Below, piece after piece: positions 1 through 9,198 of a stretch of 64,000 bases of DNA. The stretch is from positions 57,570 through 121,569 of the forward strand of contig NZ_SOFY01000049.1 in the NCBI RefSeq assembly GCF_004402595.1, read 5' to 3'. The notes beneath the pieces were generated by a model. It saw only the letters and a program-made list of their open reading frames with translations. It had not been told where the DNA came from and searched no databases. Within the stretch, counting starts at the first letter, position 1. Every line of letters begins with the position of its first letter. The DNA comes from Cryobacterium shii (lineage in GTDB: Bacteria > Actinomycetota > Actinomycetes > Actinomycetales > Microbacteriaceae). A program made the position numbers and the translations under genes.

Positions 1-146
1 CGACTCGCTCGCCGGGGAAAGCTCGCACCTCGTACTGCCGGACCGGCACCGCGAACGATCACCTCGGTAGTGGTGCCGCCGCCGTTCCGCCACGGGACCG
101 GCACGCGCTCGGTGGCCGGCAGCCAGGCCAGGCCGGCGTCAGGCAT
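1..146 (-). CDS. hutD: HutD/Ves-family protein, N-terminal part (cut by window edge)
   Basis: Only the first 48 or so codons are inside the window. The ATG at 146 overlaps the end of hutI by 8 bases, which places it last in the hut operon. The visible N-terminus contains PWRNGGGTTTEV, which matches the conserved PW(K/R)NGGG(T/V)T block near the start of HutD/Ves proteins. HutD is a cupin-like protein of uncertain role in histidine utilisation, proposed to limit or sense pathway flux. After that motif the reading stays open to the edge, but I cannot recognise the following residues, so the assignment rests on one motif and the operon context. Confidence 0.7.
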   Translation of the reverse strand, partial: MPDAGLAWLPATERVPVPWRNGGGTTTEVIVRGAGPAVRGASFPRRAS

Positions 147-1371
147 CCGTGCGACCAGAGGCATCAGAGCCACCAGAGCCGTCCAGCCCATCCGAGCCCT
201 CCAGCCCACAGAGCCGGCTCCGCACGCCCCGCCGCCAGACGGCCAAGGTGAGCGGCACCCCCGGCCGGTAGGCCAGATGGGCGACGGATGGCGCGTCGAG
301 CACCTGCAGGTCTGCCCACCCGCCCACCCGCAGCGACCCGGCCGCATCCGCCCCGTTCTCGCGGCCGACTGCCGCGGCGGCACCGCGGGTCGCCGCCCAG
401 ACGGCCTCGTCGATGGTCAGCCCCATCTGCAGCACCGCCGTCGAAACACAGAACGGCATCGACGTCGTGTACGAGGTGCCCGGGTTGCAGTTGGTGGCCA
501 GGGCGATCCTCGCCCCTGCGCCGAGCAGCCTCCGGGCCGGCGGGAACGGCTGCCGGGTGGACAGGTCGCAGGCCGGCAGCAGCGTCGCCACGGTCGCCCC
601 GCCCGCGAGCGCCTCGATGTCGCGCTCCTTCAGGTGATTGCAGTGGTCGACGCTCGCGGCGCCGAGCTCGACCGCGAGCCGCACCCCGCCGCTGAAGCCG
701 AGCTGGTTGCCGTGCACGCGCACGCCGAGGCCGGCCGCGCGGCCGGCGAGCAGCACCTCCCGGCTCTCCTCCACGTCGAACGCGCCGACCTCGCAGAACG
801 CGTCGATGTAGTCGGCATAAGGGGCCACCGCGGCGAGCATCGGCCCGGTGACCAGATCGAGGTAGTCGCGCCGGTCGATTCCGTCCGGCACGAGGTGGGC
901 GCCGAGGAACGTGACCACGTCGGCCACGGATGTCGCGGCGCGCGCCGACCGGGTCTCGCTCGCCAGGTCGAGGCCGTAGCCGGTCTTCGTCTCCAGGAAC
1001 GTGGTGCCCTGGGCCTCGGCCTCCCGCCGCAGCCGGGCGGCTCCCCGGGCGAGCTGTTCCTCGCTCGCCGCCCGGGTCGCGGCCACGGTGGTGTTGATGC
1101 CGCCCGCGGCATAGCGCTGCCCCGCCATCCGGGCCTCGAATTCCGCGGCCCGGTCGCCCGCGAAGACCAGGTGGGTGTGCGTGTCGACCCAGCCGGGCAG
1201 CACGGCGCGACCGCCGACATCCGTGCGGGTGTCGGCCGCGGGGGCCGCGGAGGCCGGGCCGATCCACAGGATCCGGCCCGCCTCGATCACGAGCGCGGCG
1301 TCGTTGAGGCGGGCGCGGTCATCGGCCTGGGTGGTCAGTTCGCGGATGCCGGTGATCAGTTCGGTGGTCAT
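139..1371 (-). CDS. hutI: Imidazolonepropionase
   Basis: A 410-residue amidohydrolase-superfamily enzyme that hydrolyses 4-imidazolone-5-propionate to N-formimino-L-glutamate in the cytoplasm (third step of histidine degradation). The metal-binding block DTHTHLVFAGDR is at about residues 63-74, and HGNQLGFSGG and DHCNHL supply further active-site histidines. Length fits the family (about 400), apart from a low-complexity Gly/Ser/Asp tail of about 25 residues. The ATG overlaps the hutF stop as ATGA, so the two genes are probably translationally coupled. Confidence 0.95.
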   Translation of the reverse strand: MTTELITGIRELTTQADDRARLNDAALVIEAGRILWIGPASAAPAADTRTDVGGRAVLPGWVDTHTHLVFAGDRAAEFEARMAGQRYAAGGINTTVAATRAASEEQLARGAARLRREAEAQGTTFLETKTGYGLDLASETRSARAATSVADVVTFLGAHLVPDGIDRRDYLDLVTGPMLAAVAPYADYIDAFCEVGAFDVEESREVLLAGRAAGLGVRVHGNQLGFSGGVRLAVELGAASVDHCNHLKERDIEALAGGATVATLLPACDLSTRQPFPPARRLLGAGARIALATNCNPGTSYTTSMPFCVSTAVLQMGLTIDEAVWAATRGAAAAVGRENGADAAGSLRVGGWADLQVLDAPSVAHLAYRPGVPLTLAVWRRGVRSRLCGLEGSDGLDGSGGSDASGRTDA

Positions 1372-2915
1372 GGTCGGTCTCCTGGTGCGCGACTGGCAGT
1401 GTCTGAAGAGGCCGGATCGACGGCGGCAGCGGCAGTAGAAAGGGATGCGGTGGCGGAGTCGTCGACCGCTTCAAGCGCGTCGGCCGCGTCAAGTTCGGCG
1501 AGGGCGTCCCGCAGCAGGACCTCGGGACGCAGCGAGCCCCCGGGGCCGGCCGCGGTCCCGCCGGGAACGAGAATGCCCGCGTCGGCGACGACCCGGCCGC
1601 CCACGATCACCCGGCGCACGTCGGCCGCCGTGGCCGTCAGCGGCAGCTGGCCCGGCAGCGACCCGGCGGTGCGGATGCTGTCGGCGGCCACCTCCACCAG
1701 GTCGCAGAGGTCTCCCGGACGCGACCGGTTGTCGCCGAGGCCGAGGCACACATAGCCGTTCCGGCTCCCGGCGGACAGGAGTTCGGCCGGGGCGAAACGG
1801 CCGCGCCGGCCCGACGCGAGCCGCTCGCCCGCCTCCAGGCCGCGCAGTTCGAGCAGGGGGTCGACGACGGCGTTCTGGTCGGAGCCGATAGCGATCCGGG
1901 CGCCGGCCTGCTGCAGTCGGAGGGCGGGGCCGATCCCGTCGCCCAGGTCGGCCTCCGTGGTCGGGCAGATCACGACCGTTGCCCCGGATGCCCCGATCAG
2001 CGCCACATCGTCGTCGGTGAGGTGCGTGGCGTGCACGAGGCTCAGCCGCGGCTCGAGCGCGCCGATCCCGGCGAGGACGCCGGTCGGGGTGCCGCCGTAG
2101 GCGGCCAGGCAGTCCGCGTTCTCCTGCGGCTGCTCGGACACGTGAATGTGCAGGGGAACGCCAGCGGGCAGCCCTCGCAGCACCTCGCGCATCGCGTCGG
2201 GCGTCACGGCGCGCACGGAGTGGATCGCGGCGCCCAGGCTGATCCGGGGGTCGGCATCCGTCTCGCTGTGCGCTCCCATCCCGGTCTCGGCGGCTGCGTC
2301 GCTCGCGAGCGCTGCGCGCAGCGAGTGCCACCGCGCCAGCCAGCCGGCCGCCGAGCCGTCGCCGAACGCGCGCTGGCCCGGCTCGAGCGGTGACCCGATG
2401 CCGCCGGCCAGGTAGAGCGTGTCGAGCAGCACCAGACGGATGCCGACCGACCGCGCCGCCTCCGCCAGCGCGAGCTCCATGGCGTGTTCCCGGGGGTACC
2501 GGCTGCCGTCTTGCCGGTGGTGCAGGTAGTGGAACTCGCCGACCGCGGTGAACCCGCTGACCAGCATCTCGGCGAAAACCGCGCGGGCCAGCGCGAAGTA
2601 GCGGTCGGGGTCGAGGCGGCCGGCCACCCGGTACATCTCCTCGCGCCACTGCCAGAAGTCGCCGCCGCCGGCGTGGGTGCGGCCGCGCAGCGCCCGGTGG
2701 AACGCGTGCGAGTGGGCGTTGGCCAGCCCGGGCAGCACGGTGCCGAGCCGCACGTCCGTCGATCGCGGCAGGGTTCCGGGCGTGACCCGGGTGATGCGGC
2801 CGTCCGCGGCGGCCTCGAGCCGCACGCCGGGAGTCGGCACTCCGTCGATCAGCAGGGTCTCGCACCAGTAGGCGACCGCCGAAGCGCCGGCGGGCTCGCC
2901 CGTCGCCGCGCTCAC
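1368..2915 (-). CDS. hutF: Formimidoylglutamate deiminase
   Basis: A 515-residue amidohydrolase that deiminates N-formimino-L-glutamate to N-formyl-L-glutamate and ammonia, marking the five-step hut route. The metal motif NAHSHAFHRAL is at residues 66-76; HIHVSEQ, VHATHL and SDQN follow in the expected order. The GTG at 2915 was chosen because it overlaps the stop of the upstream M20 gene (GTGA) and gives a normal N-terminus; a longer reading frame upstream is antisense-type shadow. The last 50 or so residues are Ala/Asp-rich and extend beyond the usual length of about 450. Confidence 0.93.
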   Translation of the reverse strand: MSAATGEPAGASAVAYWCETLLIDGVPTPGVRLEAAADGRITRVTPGTLPRSTDVRLGTVLPGLANAHSHAFHRALRGRTHAGGGDFWQWREEMYRVAGRLDPDRYFALARAVFAEMLVSGFTAVGEFHYLHHRQDGSRYPREHAMELALAEAARSVGIRLVLLDTLYLAGGIGSPLEPGQRAFGDGSAAGWLARWHSLRAALASDAAAETGMGAHSETDADPRISLGAAIHSVRAVTPDAMREVLRGLPAGVPLHIHVSEQPQENADCLAAYGGTPTGVLAGIGALEPRLSLVHATHLTDDDVALIGASGATVVICPTTEADLGDGIGPALRLQQAGARIAIGSDQNAVVDPLLELRGLEAGERLASGRRGRFAPAELLSAGSRNGYVCLGLGDNRSRPGDLCDLVEVAADSIRTAGSLPGQLPLTATAADVRRVIVGGRVVADAGILVPGGTAAGPGGSLRPEVLLRDALAELDAADALEAVDDSATASLSTAAAAVDPASSDTASRAPGDRP

Positions 2916-4123
2916 AGCAGGCTCCGCAGCAGCGCCTCGAGCGCGTCGATCCCGGCCACGCAGTCCTCGACCTCGGCGAATTCCTCCGGCGAGTGCGAGA
3001 TGCCGGTGGGGTTGCGTACGAAGAGCATGGCGCTGGGCACGCTCGCGGACAGCACGCCGGCGTCGTGCCCCGCGCCGGTGGGCAGCGCCGGCACCCCGCC
3101 GAGCGCAGCGGCGAACCGCCCCGCGAGCGCTGCGTCGAAGGCCACGGTGCCGGTCCAGGATTCCTCGGTGACGGCGACGGAGCATCCGTTCAGGCTCACC
3201 GCCCGCTCGACCTGGGCCGTGATCGCGGCGACGAGCGCGCGCGTGCCGGCCTCGGTGTCGCACCGGGCATCGAGCCAGGCGTGCACGCTCGACGCGATCA
3301 CGTTGGTGCCGCCGGGCACGACCTCGAGGCGGCCGACGGTCGCGCGGGCGCCCGGGATCGCCGCCGCGGTCTCCTGCACGGCGACGATTGCGCGGGCGGC
3401 GGCTACCATCGGGTCGCGGCGCCCGGTCATCAGGGTGGTGCCGGCGTGGTTGCCCTGGCCGGACACGGTCAGCCGCCAGCGCCCGTGCGCCAGGATCGAC
3501 GAGGCCACGGCCACCGGCCGGCCCAGGTCGATCAGGCCGCGGCCCTGCTCCACGTGCAGTTCGAGGAAGAGGCCGATCCGGGCCAGGGCCTCCGGGTCGG
3601 CTCCGAGCCGCCGCGGGTCGAGCCCGGCCGTGGCGGCGGCCTCGGCCAGGGTGATGCCGTCGGCATCCGTCAGGGCGCGCGCCCGGTCGGCGTCGATGCC
3701 GCCGGTCAGGAGCCTCGAGCCCAGGCAGGCGATCCCGAACCGGGATCCCTCCTCCTCGGCGAAGACCAGCACCGCGCAGGGACGGGAGGGCGTGAAGCCG
3801 GATGCCTGCAGCCGGCCGATCGCCTCCAGCGCGCTGACGACGCCGAGCGGGCCGTCGTAGGCGCCGCCGCCCGGCACGGAATCCAGGTGGCTGCCGGTGA
3901 CGACGGCATCCGGCCCCGGGGTTCCCCACCAGGCCCAGAGGTTGCCGTTGCGGTCCGTCTCGACCGCGAGCCCGAGACGCTCGGCGCGCAGGGCGAACCA
4001 GGCCCGCAACTCGAGGTCGGGCCCCTGCCAGAGTTGGCGCGAATACCCGCCGCGGCGGGCATCCCGGCCGATGTCGGCGATCTCGGCGAGACCGGCGAGG
4101 GTCCCGTGGGCCAGTTCGCTCAC
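2912..4123 (-). CDS. M20-family amidohydrolase (allantoate amidohydrolase / N-carbamoyl-amino acid hydrolase type)
   Basis: A 403-residue dinuclear metal hydrolase. The M20 ligand set is complete: GSHLDSV (His), AYDGPLG (Asp), FAEEEGSRF (Glu pair), ELHVEQG (His) and ISHSPEE (His). The dimerisation segment GQGNHAGTT is also present. I chose the GTG at 4123 because GGGAG lies 5 bases upstream; an ATG at 4198 would start inside the palindromic element. Family members cleave allantoate, N-carbamoyl or N-formyl amino acids. Its position between hutU and hutF, with no hutG in view, suggests that it may deformylate N-formylglutamate; this is inference from context. Confidence 0.85.
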   Translation of the reverse strand: MSELAHGTLAGLAEIADIGRDARRGGYSRQLWQGPDLELRAWFALRAERLGLAVETDRNGNLWAWWGTPGPDAVVTGSHLDSVPGGGAYDGPLGVVSALEAIGRLQASGFTPSRPCAVLVFAEEEGSRFGIACLGSRLLTGGIDADRARALTDADGITLAEAAATAGLDPRRLGADPEALARIGLFLELHVEQGRGLIDLGRPVAVASSILAHGRWRLTVSGQGNHAGTTLMTGRRDPMVAAARAIVAVQETAAAIPGARATVGRLEVVPGGTNVIASSVHAWLDARCDTEAGTRALVAAITAQVERAVSLNGCSVAVTEESWTGTVAFDAALAGRFAAALGGVPALPTGAGHDAGVLSASVPSAMLFVRNPTGISHSPEEFAEVEDCVAGIDALEALLRSLL

Positions 4124-4180
4124 TCTGACTCCCACTCCCACATTGCGCACGTAACCGCTCGCGCGCCGCCGGCTCCGAGC

Positions 4181-4243
4181 CCGTGAGGGGTCCCACATCG
4201 ACCCTCAAAGGGCTCGCGAAGGTCGATGTGGGACCCCTCACGG
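4181..4243. repeat. Perfect 23-bp inverted repeat between hutU and the M20 gene
   Basis: Arms at 4181-4203 and 4221-4243 are exact reverse complements (core GGTCGATGTGGGACCCCTC) around a 17-base loop. No T-run follows on either strand, so it is not a classical intrinsic terminator, and the operon continues through it. It could fold in the hutU-M20 mRNA as a processing or attenuation hairpin, or be a REP-like mobile palindrome. Partly matching direct copies of GCTCACTC(C/T)GACTCCCAC lie on both sides (near 4118-4135 and 4280-4297). Confidence 0.8.
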
Positions 4244-4283
4244 AAGAAATGAGCGAACAACCCCGCAGCCCCGACTGCCGGGC

Positions 4284-5942
4284 TCACTCCGACTCCCACA
4301 TCGGCACGCGCAGGCCGCGTTCGCGGGCGACTTCTTCGGCCCGCTCGTAGCCGGCGTCGACGTGCCGCATCACCCCGGTGCCGGGGTCGTTGGTGAGCAC
4401 GCGCTCGATCTTCTCGGCCGCCAGGGGGGTGCCGTCGGCCACGATGACCTGGCCGGCGTGGATGCTGCGGCCGATCCCGACGCCGCCGCCGTGGTGGATC
4501 GACACCCAGGTGGCGCCGGACGCCGTGTTCAGCAGGGCGTTCAGCAGCGGCCAGTCGGCGATCGCGTCGGAGCCGTCTTTCATGCCTTCGGTCTCCCGGT
4601 ACGGCGACGCGACCGAGCCGGAGTCGAGGTGGTCGCGGCCGATCACGATCGGGGCACTGAGCTCGCCCGACGCGACCATCTCGTTGAACTTGATCCCGGC
4701 GAGGTGGCGTTCCTTGTAGCCGAGCCAGCAGATCCGGGCTGGCAGGCCCTCGAAGTGAACCTTCCCCTGCGCTTTCGTGATCCACCGGCGCAGGGGCTCG
4801 TCCTCGGGGAACAGCTCGACGATCGCCCTGTCGGTGGCCGCGATGTCGGCCGGGTCGCCCGAGAGCGCCACCCAGCGGAACGGCCCCTTGCCCTCCGCGA
4901 ACAGGGGGCGGATATACGCGGGCACGAACCCCGGGAAGTCGAACGCGCGCGCGCAGCCGCCCAATTGCGCCTCGGCCCGGATCGAGTTGCCGTAGTCGAA
5001 GACCTCGGCGCCGGCATCCTGGAAGCCCACCATTGCGGTGACCTGCTTCGCCATGGATGCCCGGGCCCGCTCCGTGAACTCCTCCGGCTTCGCGGCCGCG
5101 TAGGCGTGCCACTCCGCCACGGTGACGCCCTCAGGCAGGTAGGCGAGCGGGTCGTGCGAGCTGGTCTGGTCGGTGACGATGTCGATCGGAACCCGGCGTT
5201 CGAGCAGTTCGGCGAACACGGTGGCCGCGTTGCCGACCACGCCCACCGACAGGGCGCGCTTCTCGGCCTTCGCCGCGAGCACACGGGCGACGGCGTCGTC
5301 GAGGTCGGTCGCCAGCTCGTTGAGGTAGCCGTGCTCGACCCGGCGCCTCAGCCGGCTCTCGTCGACGTCGACGATCAGCACGGCCCCCTCGTTCATCGTG
5401 ACGGCGAGCGGCTGGGCGCCGCCCATGCCGCCGGCGCCCCCGGTGAGGGTGAGGGTGCCGGCCAGGGTTCCACCGAACCTCTTGGCGGCCACGGCGGCGA
5501 AGGTTTCATAGGTGCCCTGCAGGATGCCCTGGGTGCCGATGTAGATCCAGGAACCGGCCGTCATCTGGCCGTACATGGTCAGCCCGAGCGCCTCGAGGCG
5601 GCGGAATTCCGGCCAGGTGGCCCAGTCGCCGACCAGGTTGGAGTTGGCGATCAACACCCGCGGCGCCCACTCGTGGGTGCGGAACACGCCCACCGGCTTG
5701 CCGGACTGCACGAGCAGGGTCTCGTCCTTCTCCAGCGTGGTGAGGGTGCGCACGATCGCGTCGTAGGCCTCCCAGCTGCGCGCGGCCTTGCCGGTCCCGC
5801 CGTAGACGACCAGGTTCTCCGGGTGCTCGGCGACCTCCGGGTCGAGGTTGTTCATCAGCATCCGCAGCGGCCCCTCGGTCTGCCAGCTCTTCGCGGTCAG
5901 CTCGGTTCCGCGGGCGGCGCGCACGGGGCGGGATTCGGACAT
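4284..5942 (-). CDS. hutU: Urocanate hydratase
   Basis: A 552-residue NAD-dependent urocanase that hydrates urocanate to imidazolonepropionate (second step of histidine degradation). Diagnostic blocks are [11 protein letters not shown] (about residues 47-57), the glycine-rich [11 protein letters not shown] for NAD+, and the urocanase signature region with [10 protein letters not shown] and [11 protein letters not shown]. Length is typical (about 550-560). It follows iclR with a gap of about 70 bases on the same strand and precedes the palindromic element and the M20 amidase. Confidence 0.97.
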   Translation of the reverse strand: MSESRPVRAARGTELTAKSWQTEGPLRMLMNNLDPEVAEHPENLVVYGGTGKAARSWEAYDAIVRTLTTLEKDETLLVQSGKPVGVFRTHEWAPRVLIANSNLVGDWATWPEFRRLEALGLTMYGQMTAGSWIYIGTQGILQGTYETFAAVAAKRFGGTLAGTLTLTGGAGGMGGAQPLAVTMNEGAVLIVDVDESRLRRRVEHGYLNELATDLDDAVARVLAAKAEKRALSVGVVGNAATVFAELLERRVPIDIVTDQTSSHDPLAYLPEGVTVAEWHAYAAAKPEEFTERARASMAKQVTAMVGFQDAGAEVFDYGNSIRAEAQLGGCARAFDFPGFVPAYIRPLFAEGKGPFRWVALSGDPADIAATDRAIVELFPEDEPLRRWITKAQGKVHFEGLPARICWLGYKERHLAGIKFNEMVASGELSAPIVIGRDHLDSGSVASPYRETEGMKDGSDAIADWPLLNALLNTASGATWVSIHHGGGVGIGRSIHAGQVIVADGTPLAAEKIERVLTNDPGTGVMRHVDAGYERAEEVARERGLRVPMWESE

Positions 5943-6014
5943 CGGTGTCTCCTTCAGTGTTCGCGGAATGTTCGGGTTCGTGGGGCGTCGGTTTTCGTGG
6001 GCTCGTCGGTGAGG

Positions 6015-6686
6015 TCAGGACGGAGCGGGGAGGCGCTCGTCGCGGCCTAGGCCCGCCGACACCTGCCCGGCGGCGCGCGCGAGCAGGGGGCCGTAGCGAC
6101 CGATATCGCCCGGCGTCACCCGGTAGCTGGGGATGACCAGGCTGAGGGCTGCGACGACGTTCGCTTCGGAACGAATGGGCGCGGCGAGGGCCGTGACATC
6201 CGTTTCGACGCCACGTTCGACGACGACGTAACCGGCCGTCGGGGTCTGCCTGGCGAGGACCTGCCCGGCAGCGGACCCGTCGAGTGGCACGGTGCGGCCG
6301 ACCCAGTTCGCGTGGCGCACGGAATGGGTGCCCGGGGCGATGGCGATGTAGAGGGCGGATCGGTCGTGGCCCGCCACGCTCAGGTAGACGGATTCGCCGG
6401 TGTCGGCGACGAGTCGTTCCATGGCCGGGCGGCACAGCGTGACCAGCGATTCGCTGCTGAGCGACTGCGCGCCGAGCTGGATGATGCGGCTGCCGGGCAG
6501 GTAGGCCCCATCGTCGGTCTTGCGCACGAAGCCGCGGGTCTCCAGGGTGCGCAGCAGGCGGAGGGCGGTGCTCGGGGAAAGGTCGACCGCCCGGGAGCTC
6601 TCGGAGAGGGTGAGCCCGTCGCCGTCGCAGATCACCGCGAGCAGATCGAGGGCGCGCTCCACGGTGCGGGTGGATGACTCGGCCAT
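6015..6686 (-). CDS. IclR-family transcriptional regulator (first gene of the hut operon)
   Basis: A 223-residue IclR protein. The N-terminal winged helix (residues 5-70) includes LSESSRAVDLSPSTALRLLRTLE, and the C-terminal ligand-binding domain fills the rest. AAGGAG lies 5 bases upstream of the ATG. It is read leftwards into hutU and shares the upstream region 6687-6787 with the divergent oxidoreductase gene. By analogy with other hut-linked regulators it probably senses a pathway intermediate such as urocanate and controls the hut genes; the ligand is not shown by the sequence. Confidence 0.88.
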   Translation of the reverse strand: MAESSTRTVERALDLLAVICDGDGLTLSESSRAVDLSPSTALRLLRTLETRGFVRKTDDGAYLPGSRIIQLGAQSLSSESLVTLCRPAMERLVADTGESVYLSVAGHDRSALYIAIAPGTHSVRHANWVGRTVPLDGSAAGQVLARQTPTAGYVVVERGVETDVTALAAPIRSEANVVAALSLVIPSYRVTPGDIGRYGPLLARAAGQVSAGLGRDERLPAPS

Positions 6687-6787
6687 AATGCTCCTTCGAT
6701 GCGTTCTGTGTCATCCAGTAAAATACAGATGTCGTGCAATGGCAATAGCCAGACGGTGTTTCGGCCACCCGCGCGACATAATCGACT

Positions 6788-7189
6788 ATGACGACAACCG
6801 CGCTGCTGGCCCTCGGGGCCGAGCAATACGTGCTCCTGACGACCTTTCGCAAGACGGGGGATGCGGTGGGCACCCCCGTCTGGATCGCGGCGGATGCCGA
6901 CCGGCTGCTCGTCACGACGGGCGGCACCAGCGGCAAGGTCAAGCGCCTGCGGCACACCGAGCGGATCGAGCTCACCCCCTGTACCGCCCGCGGAGTCGTG
7001 ACGCCGGGGGCGGCGACGGTCACCGCCCGGGCCCTCGTGCACACCGACGCGGAGACCCTCGCCGTGCTCGACTCGGCGCTGCTCGGGAAGTACGGCCTGA
7101 AGTACCGCGCCATCCGCGCCGCCCAGCGGCTCCGGGGATCGACCACGGAGTCCGTCGCCCTCGTGATCACAGCCGGGCAGACAGACTAG
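6788..7189 (+). CDS. PPOX-class F420-dependent oxidoreductase-like protein
   Basis: A small (133-residue) single-domain split-barrel flavin/deazaflavin-binding protein. The segment VLLTTFRKTGDAVGTPVWIAADADRLLV resembles the TIGR03666-type F420-binding family of actinobacteria, which carry out two-electron reductions with reduced F420. It starts with ATG and is divergent from iclR. Substrate unknown; it may simply lie next to the hut operon without being part of it. Confidence 0.75.
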   Translation: MTTTALLALGAEQYVLLTTFRKTGDAVGTPVWIAADADRLLVTTGGTSGKVKRLRHTERIELTPCTARGVVTPGAATVTARALVHTDAETLAVLDSALLGKYGLKYRAIRAAQRLRGSTTESVALVITAGQTD

Positions 7190-7219
7190 ACGGCTGAGCA
7201 GTCGCTGAGCCGCAGCCGG

Positions 7220-9019
7220 TCAGTCGCCGAGCAGCACGCCGCGTTGAGCGAGGAACGGCCGGGCGTCGATGGCCGTGCCGTCGAGCCTGACCTCGAAATG
7301 CAGGTGGCAGCCCGTGGAGGCGCCCGTGCTCCCCACCCCCGCGATCACCTGGCCGGCGATCACGCTCTCCCCGACGCTGACGAACGTCTGCCCGTCAGCG
7401 ATGTGCGCGTAGCCGGTTTCGACGCCGTCGCCGTGGTCGATCTGGATCCAGTTGCCGTAGGTGCCCTGGGGGCCGGCGGCGGTGACGACGCCCGAGGTGG
7501 CCGCGTAGACGGCGGCGCCGCAGGCCGCGCTGATGTCGGTGCCACGGTGGAACGCGCTCACCCCGGGCATCGGGCGGTCGGGCCGGGGGCCGAAGCCGTC
7601 GGTGACGTGGCCGATGGCAGGGAAGGCCCAGCCCTGACTGCTGAGTTGGCCGACGTCAGCGCGGGAGAGTAAGTCGGGCAGGGTGGTCTGCTCGGGCGGG
7701 GCAGACTGCTCGGGTAGCGGCGTCGTCTCGAACGTGGCCGGGGCGCTCGCCGCGAGGGCGGACAGCTCGCTCGTCGCCGCGTTGAGGTCCGCCTCGGAGG
7801 CCTCCATCGCGGAGCGGGTGGCGTCCAGCGGAATGGTGCCGATCAACGCCTGCAGTCCGGCGTCCTGGTCCCGCAGTGACTGCGCGAGTTGGGCATCCGC
7901 TTGAACCCGCTCCTGCACCTTGCCCAGATTCGACGTCAGCCGGGAGAGGGTGTCCAGGGTCCCGAGCTGCTGCAGCAGGTTGTCCCCGTGGGCTTCGGAG
8001 AGCAGCAGGTCGAGGGAGGCGGTGCCGGGCTGCTGCAGCCGTGCCCGCACCAGCGTGGCCAGCGCCCGCTTGGACGCTTCGGCCCTGGCATCGGCCCCGA
8101 CGCTGAGGTCGTGCGCGAGGGTCGCCCGGCCGGTGACGGCGTCGAAGTCGGCCTTGGCGGACGCGTAGGCGAGCCGGTTCGTGTCGTAGGCCGCCTGAGC
8201 CGTTTGCTGGCGTGCCAGAGCGGATGCGTAGGCCGCGGCGTGCACGGCGGCAGCCGTTCTCGACTCGGCGGCGCGCTGCGCGGCGATCGCCCTGGCTTCG
8301 GCAAGGGCGCGGGCGCTTGAGGCCGAGCCGGAGGGCTGTGCGGACGGGAGCGGCGCGGCGGCCGCCGGCGGGGCGGGCAGGGGCTGGGCGGGTGCGGGCT
8401 GAACTGGCACGGGCTGAACTGGCACGGATACCGGCGGCGGCTCGTCCGTCGGGTTCGTCGCGGGTGGGGTCGGCGGGTCGGGGGTCGGCGGGGGCGCTGT
8501 CGTCGGCGTCGGGGTAGGAGCTGGAATGGCAGTGGGGGCTGGGGTCGGTATGGGAGTGGGCGCCGGGTGGGGCGAAGGAACCGGCGTCGGGACCGGTGCC
8601 GGTGTCGGGACCGTTGCCGGCGTCGGTGTCGGACTCGGTGTTGGTGTCGGCGTGGCGACGGTCGGGGGAGCCGGGGTGGGTGTCGGCCCGGGGGCCGGTG
8701 CGGGGGGCACCGCTGGGCCGGGCGGGGGAACCGTTGTCGGCGTTGGCGTTGGCACGGCAGGGGGCCCCGGTGTCGGTGCCGGTGTTTGTGCCGGCTGTTC
8801 CGCCGGCCCTGGAAACGGGGTGCTCCCCGAAAACGGGGTGCTGCCCGGACCCGGCAGCGTCGGCCCCGCGTCTGCCCGGGCGGGGGCCGGGCCCCCGGCG
8901 GCCAGGAGCAGAGTGATCGCCAGGCACGCGCCGGAAGCGGCCAGACGTCGTTCCGGGGGTTGCCCCGGTGCACGGCTGGTCCGGCGAGCACTCGGCCTGG
9001 AGTTCATGAGCCTGCGCAA
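7220..9019 (-). CDS. Secreted M23-family peptidase with long Pro/Thr-rich segment and coiled coil
   Basis: A 599-residue predicted envelope peptidoglycan hydrolase. A signal peptide (about residues 27-50, LAITLLLAAGG core) is followed by about 170 residues of Pro/Thr/Ala repeats (PTPTP, PAPTP) likely to span the wall. An Ala/Gln-rich coiled coil follows (about 230-440). The C-terminal LytM domain has FHRGTDIS (metal His and Asp) and GCHLHFEV (HxH), so it should be catalytic. ATG at 9019 and the ATG 12 bases downstream are both possible starts. Similar in plan to the pair at 61.7-64 kb. Confidence 0.85.
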   Translation of the reverse strand: MRRLMNSRPSARRTSRAPGQPPERRLAASGACLAITLLLAAGGPAPARADAGPTLPGPGSTPFSGSTPFPGPAEQPAQTPAPTPGPPAVPTPTPTTVPPPGPAVPPAPAPGPTPTPAPPTVATPTPTPSPTPTPATVPTPAPVPTPVPSPHPAPTPIPTPAPTAIPAPTPTPTTAPPPTPDPPTPPATNPTDEPPPVSVPVQPVPVQPAPAQPLPAPPAAAAPLPSAQPSGSASSARALAEARAIAAQRAAESRTAAAVHAAAYASALARQQTAQAAYDTNRLAYASAKADFDAVTGRATLAHDLSVGADARAEASKRALATLVRARLQQPGTASLDLLLSEAHGDNLLQQLGTLDTLSRLTSNLGKVQERVQADAQLAQSLRDQDAGLQALIGTIPLDATRSAMEASEADLNAATSELSALAASAPATFETTPLPEQSAPPEQTTLPDLLSRADVGQLSSQGWAFPAIGHVTDGFGPRPDRPMPGVSAFHRGTDISAACGAAVYAATSGVVTAAGPQGTYGNWIQIDHGDGVETGYAHIADGQTFVSVGESVIAGQVIAGVGSTGASTGCHLHFEVRLDGTAIDARPFLAQRGVLLGD

Positions 9020-9198
9020 TTCATTTCGGGTGGTAGACCTGCCGTTCGAAGGGTCGCGGCGGAGACATCATGGCATGGGCCATCGGCGCTCACAAGCAGA
9101 CCCGACCGGCGAACGAGAGGACAGGCACAGCGCACGGACCGGTCCGAGTTCAGCGGATGTCCGGGCCGGGATCACCCGCGCGTTGCGGCCCGCGCCCT

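Noticed and set aside
70..1755. 561-codon plus-strand reading frame opposite hutI/hutF
   Set aside because: High-GC shadow frame; Arg/Ala/Gly-rich with no domain, while the opposite strand encodes clear enzymes.
4120..5112. Alternative frame across hutU ending in a WESE-like tail
   Set aside because: Antiparallel-frame shadow of hutU; the similar ending comes from a short direct repeat, not a second gene.
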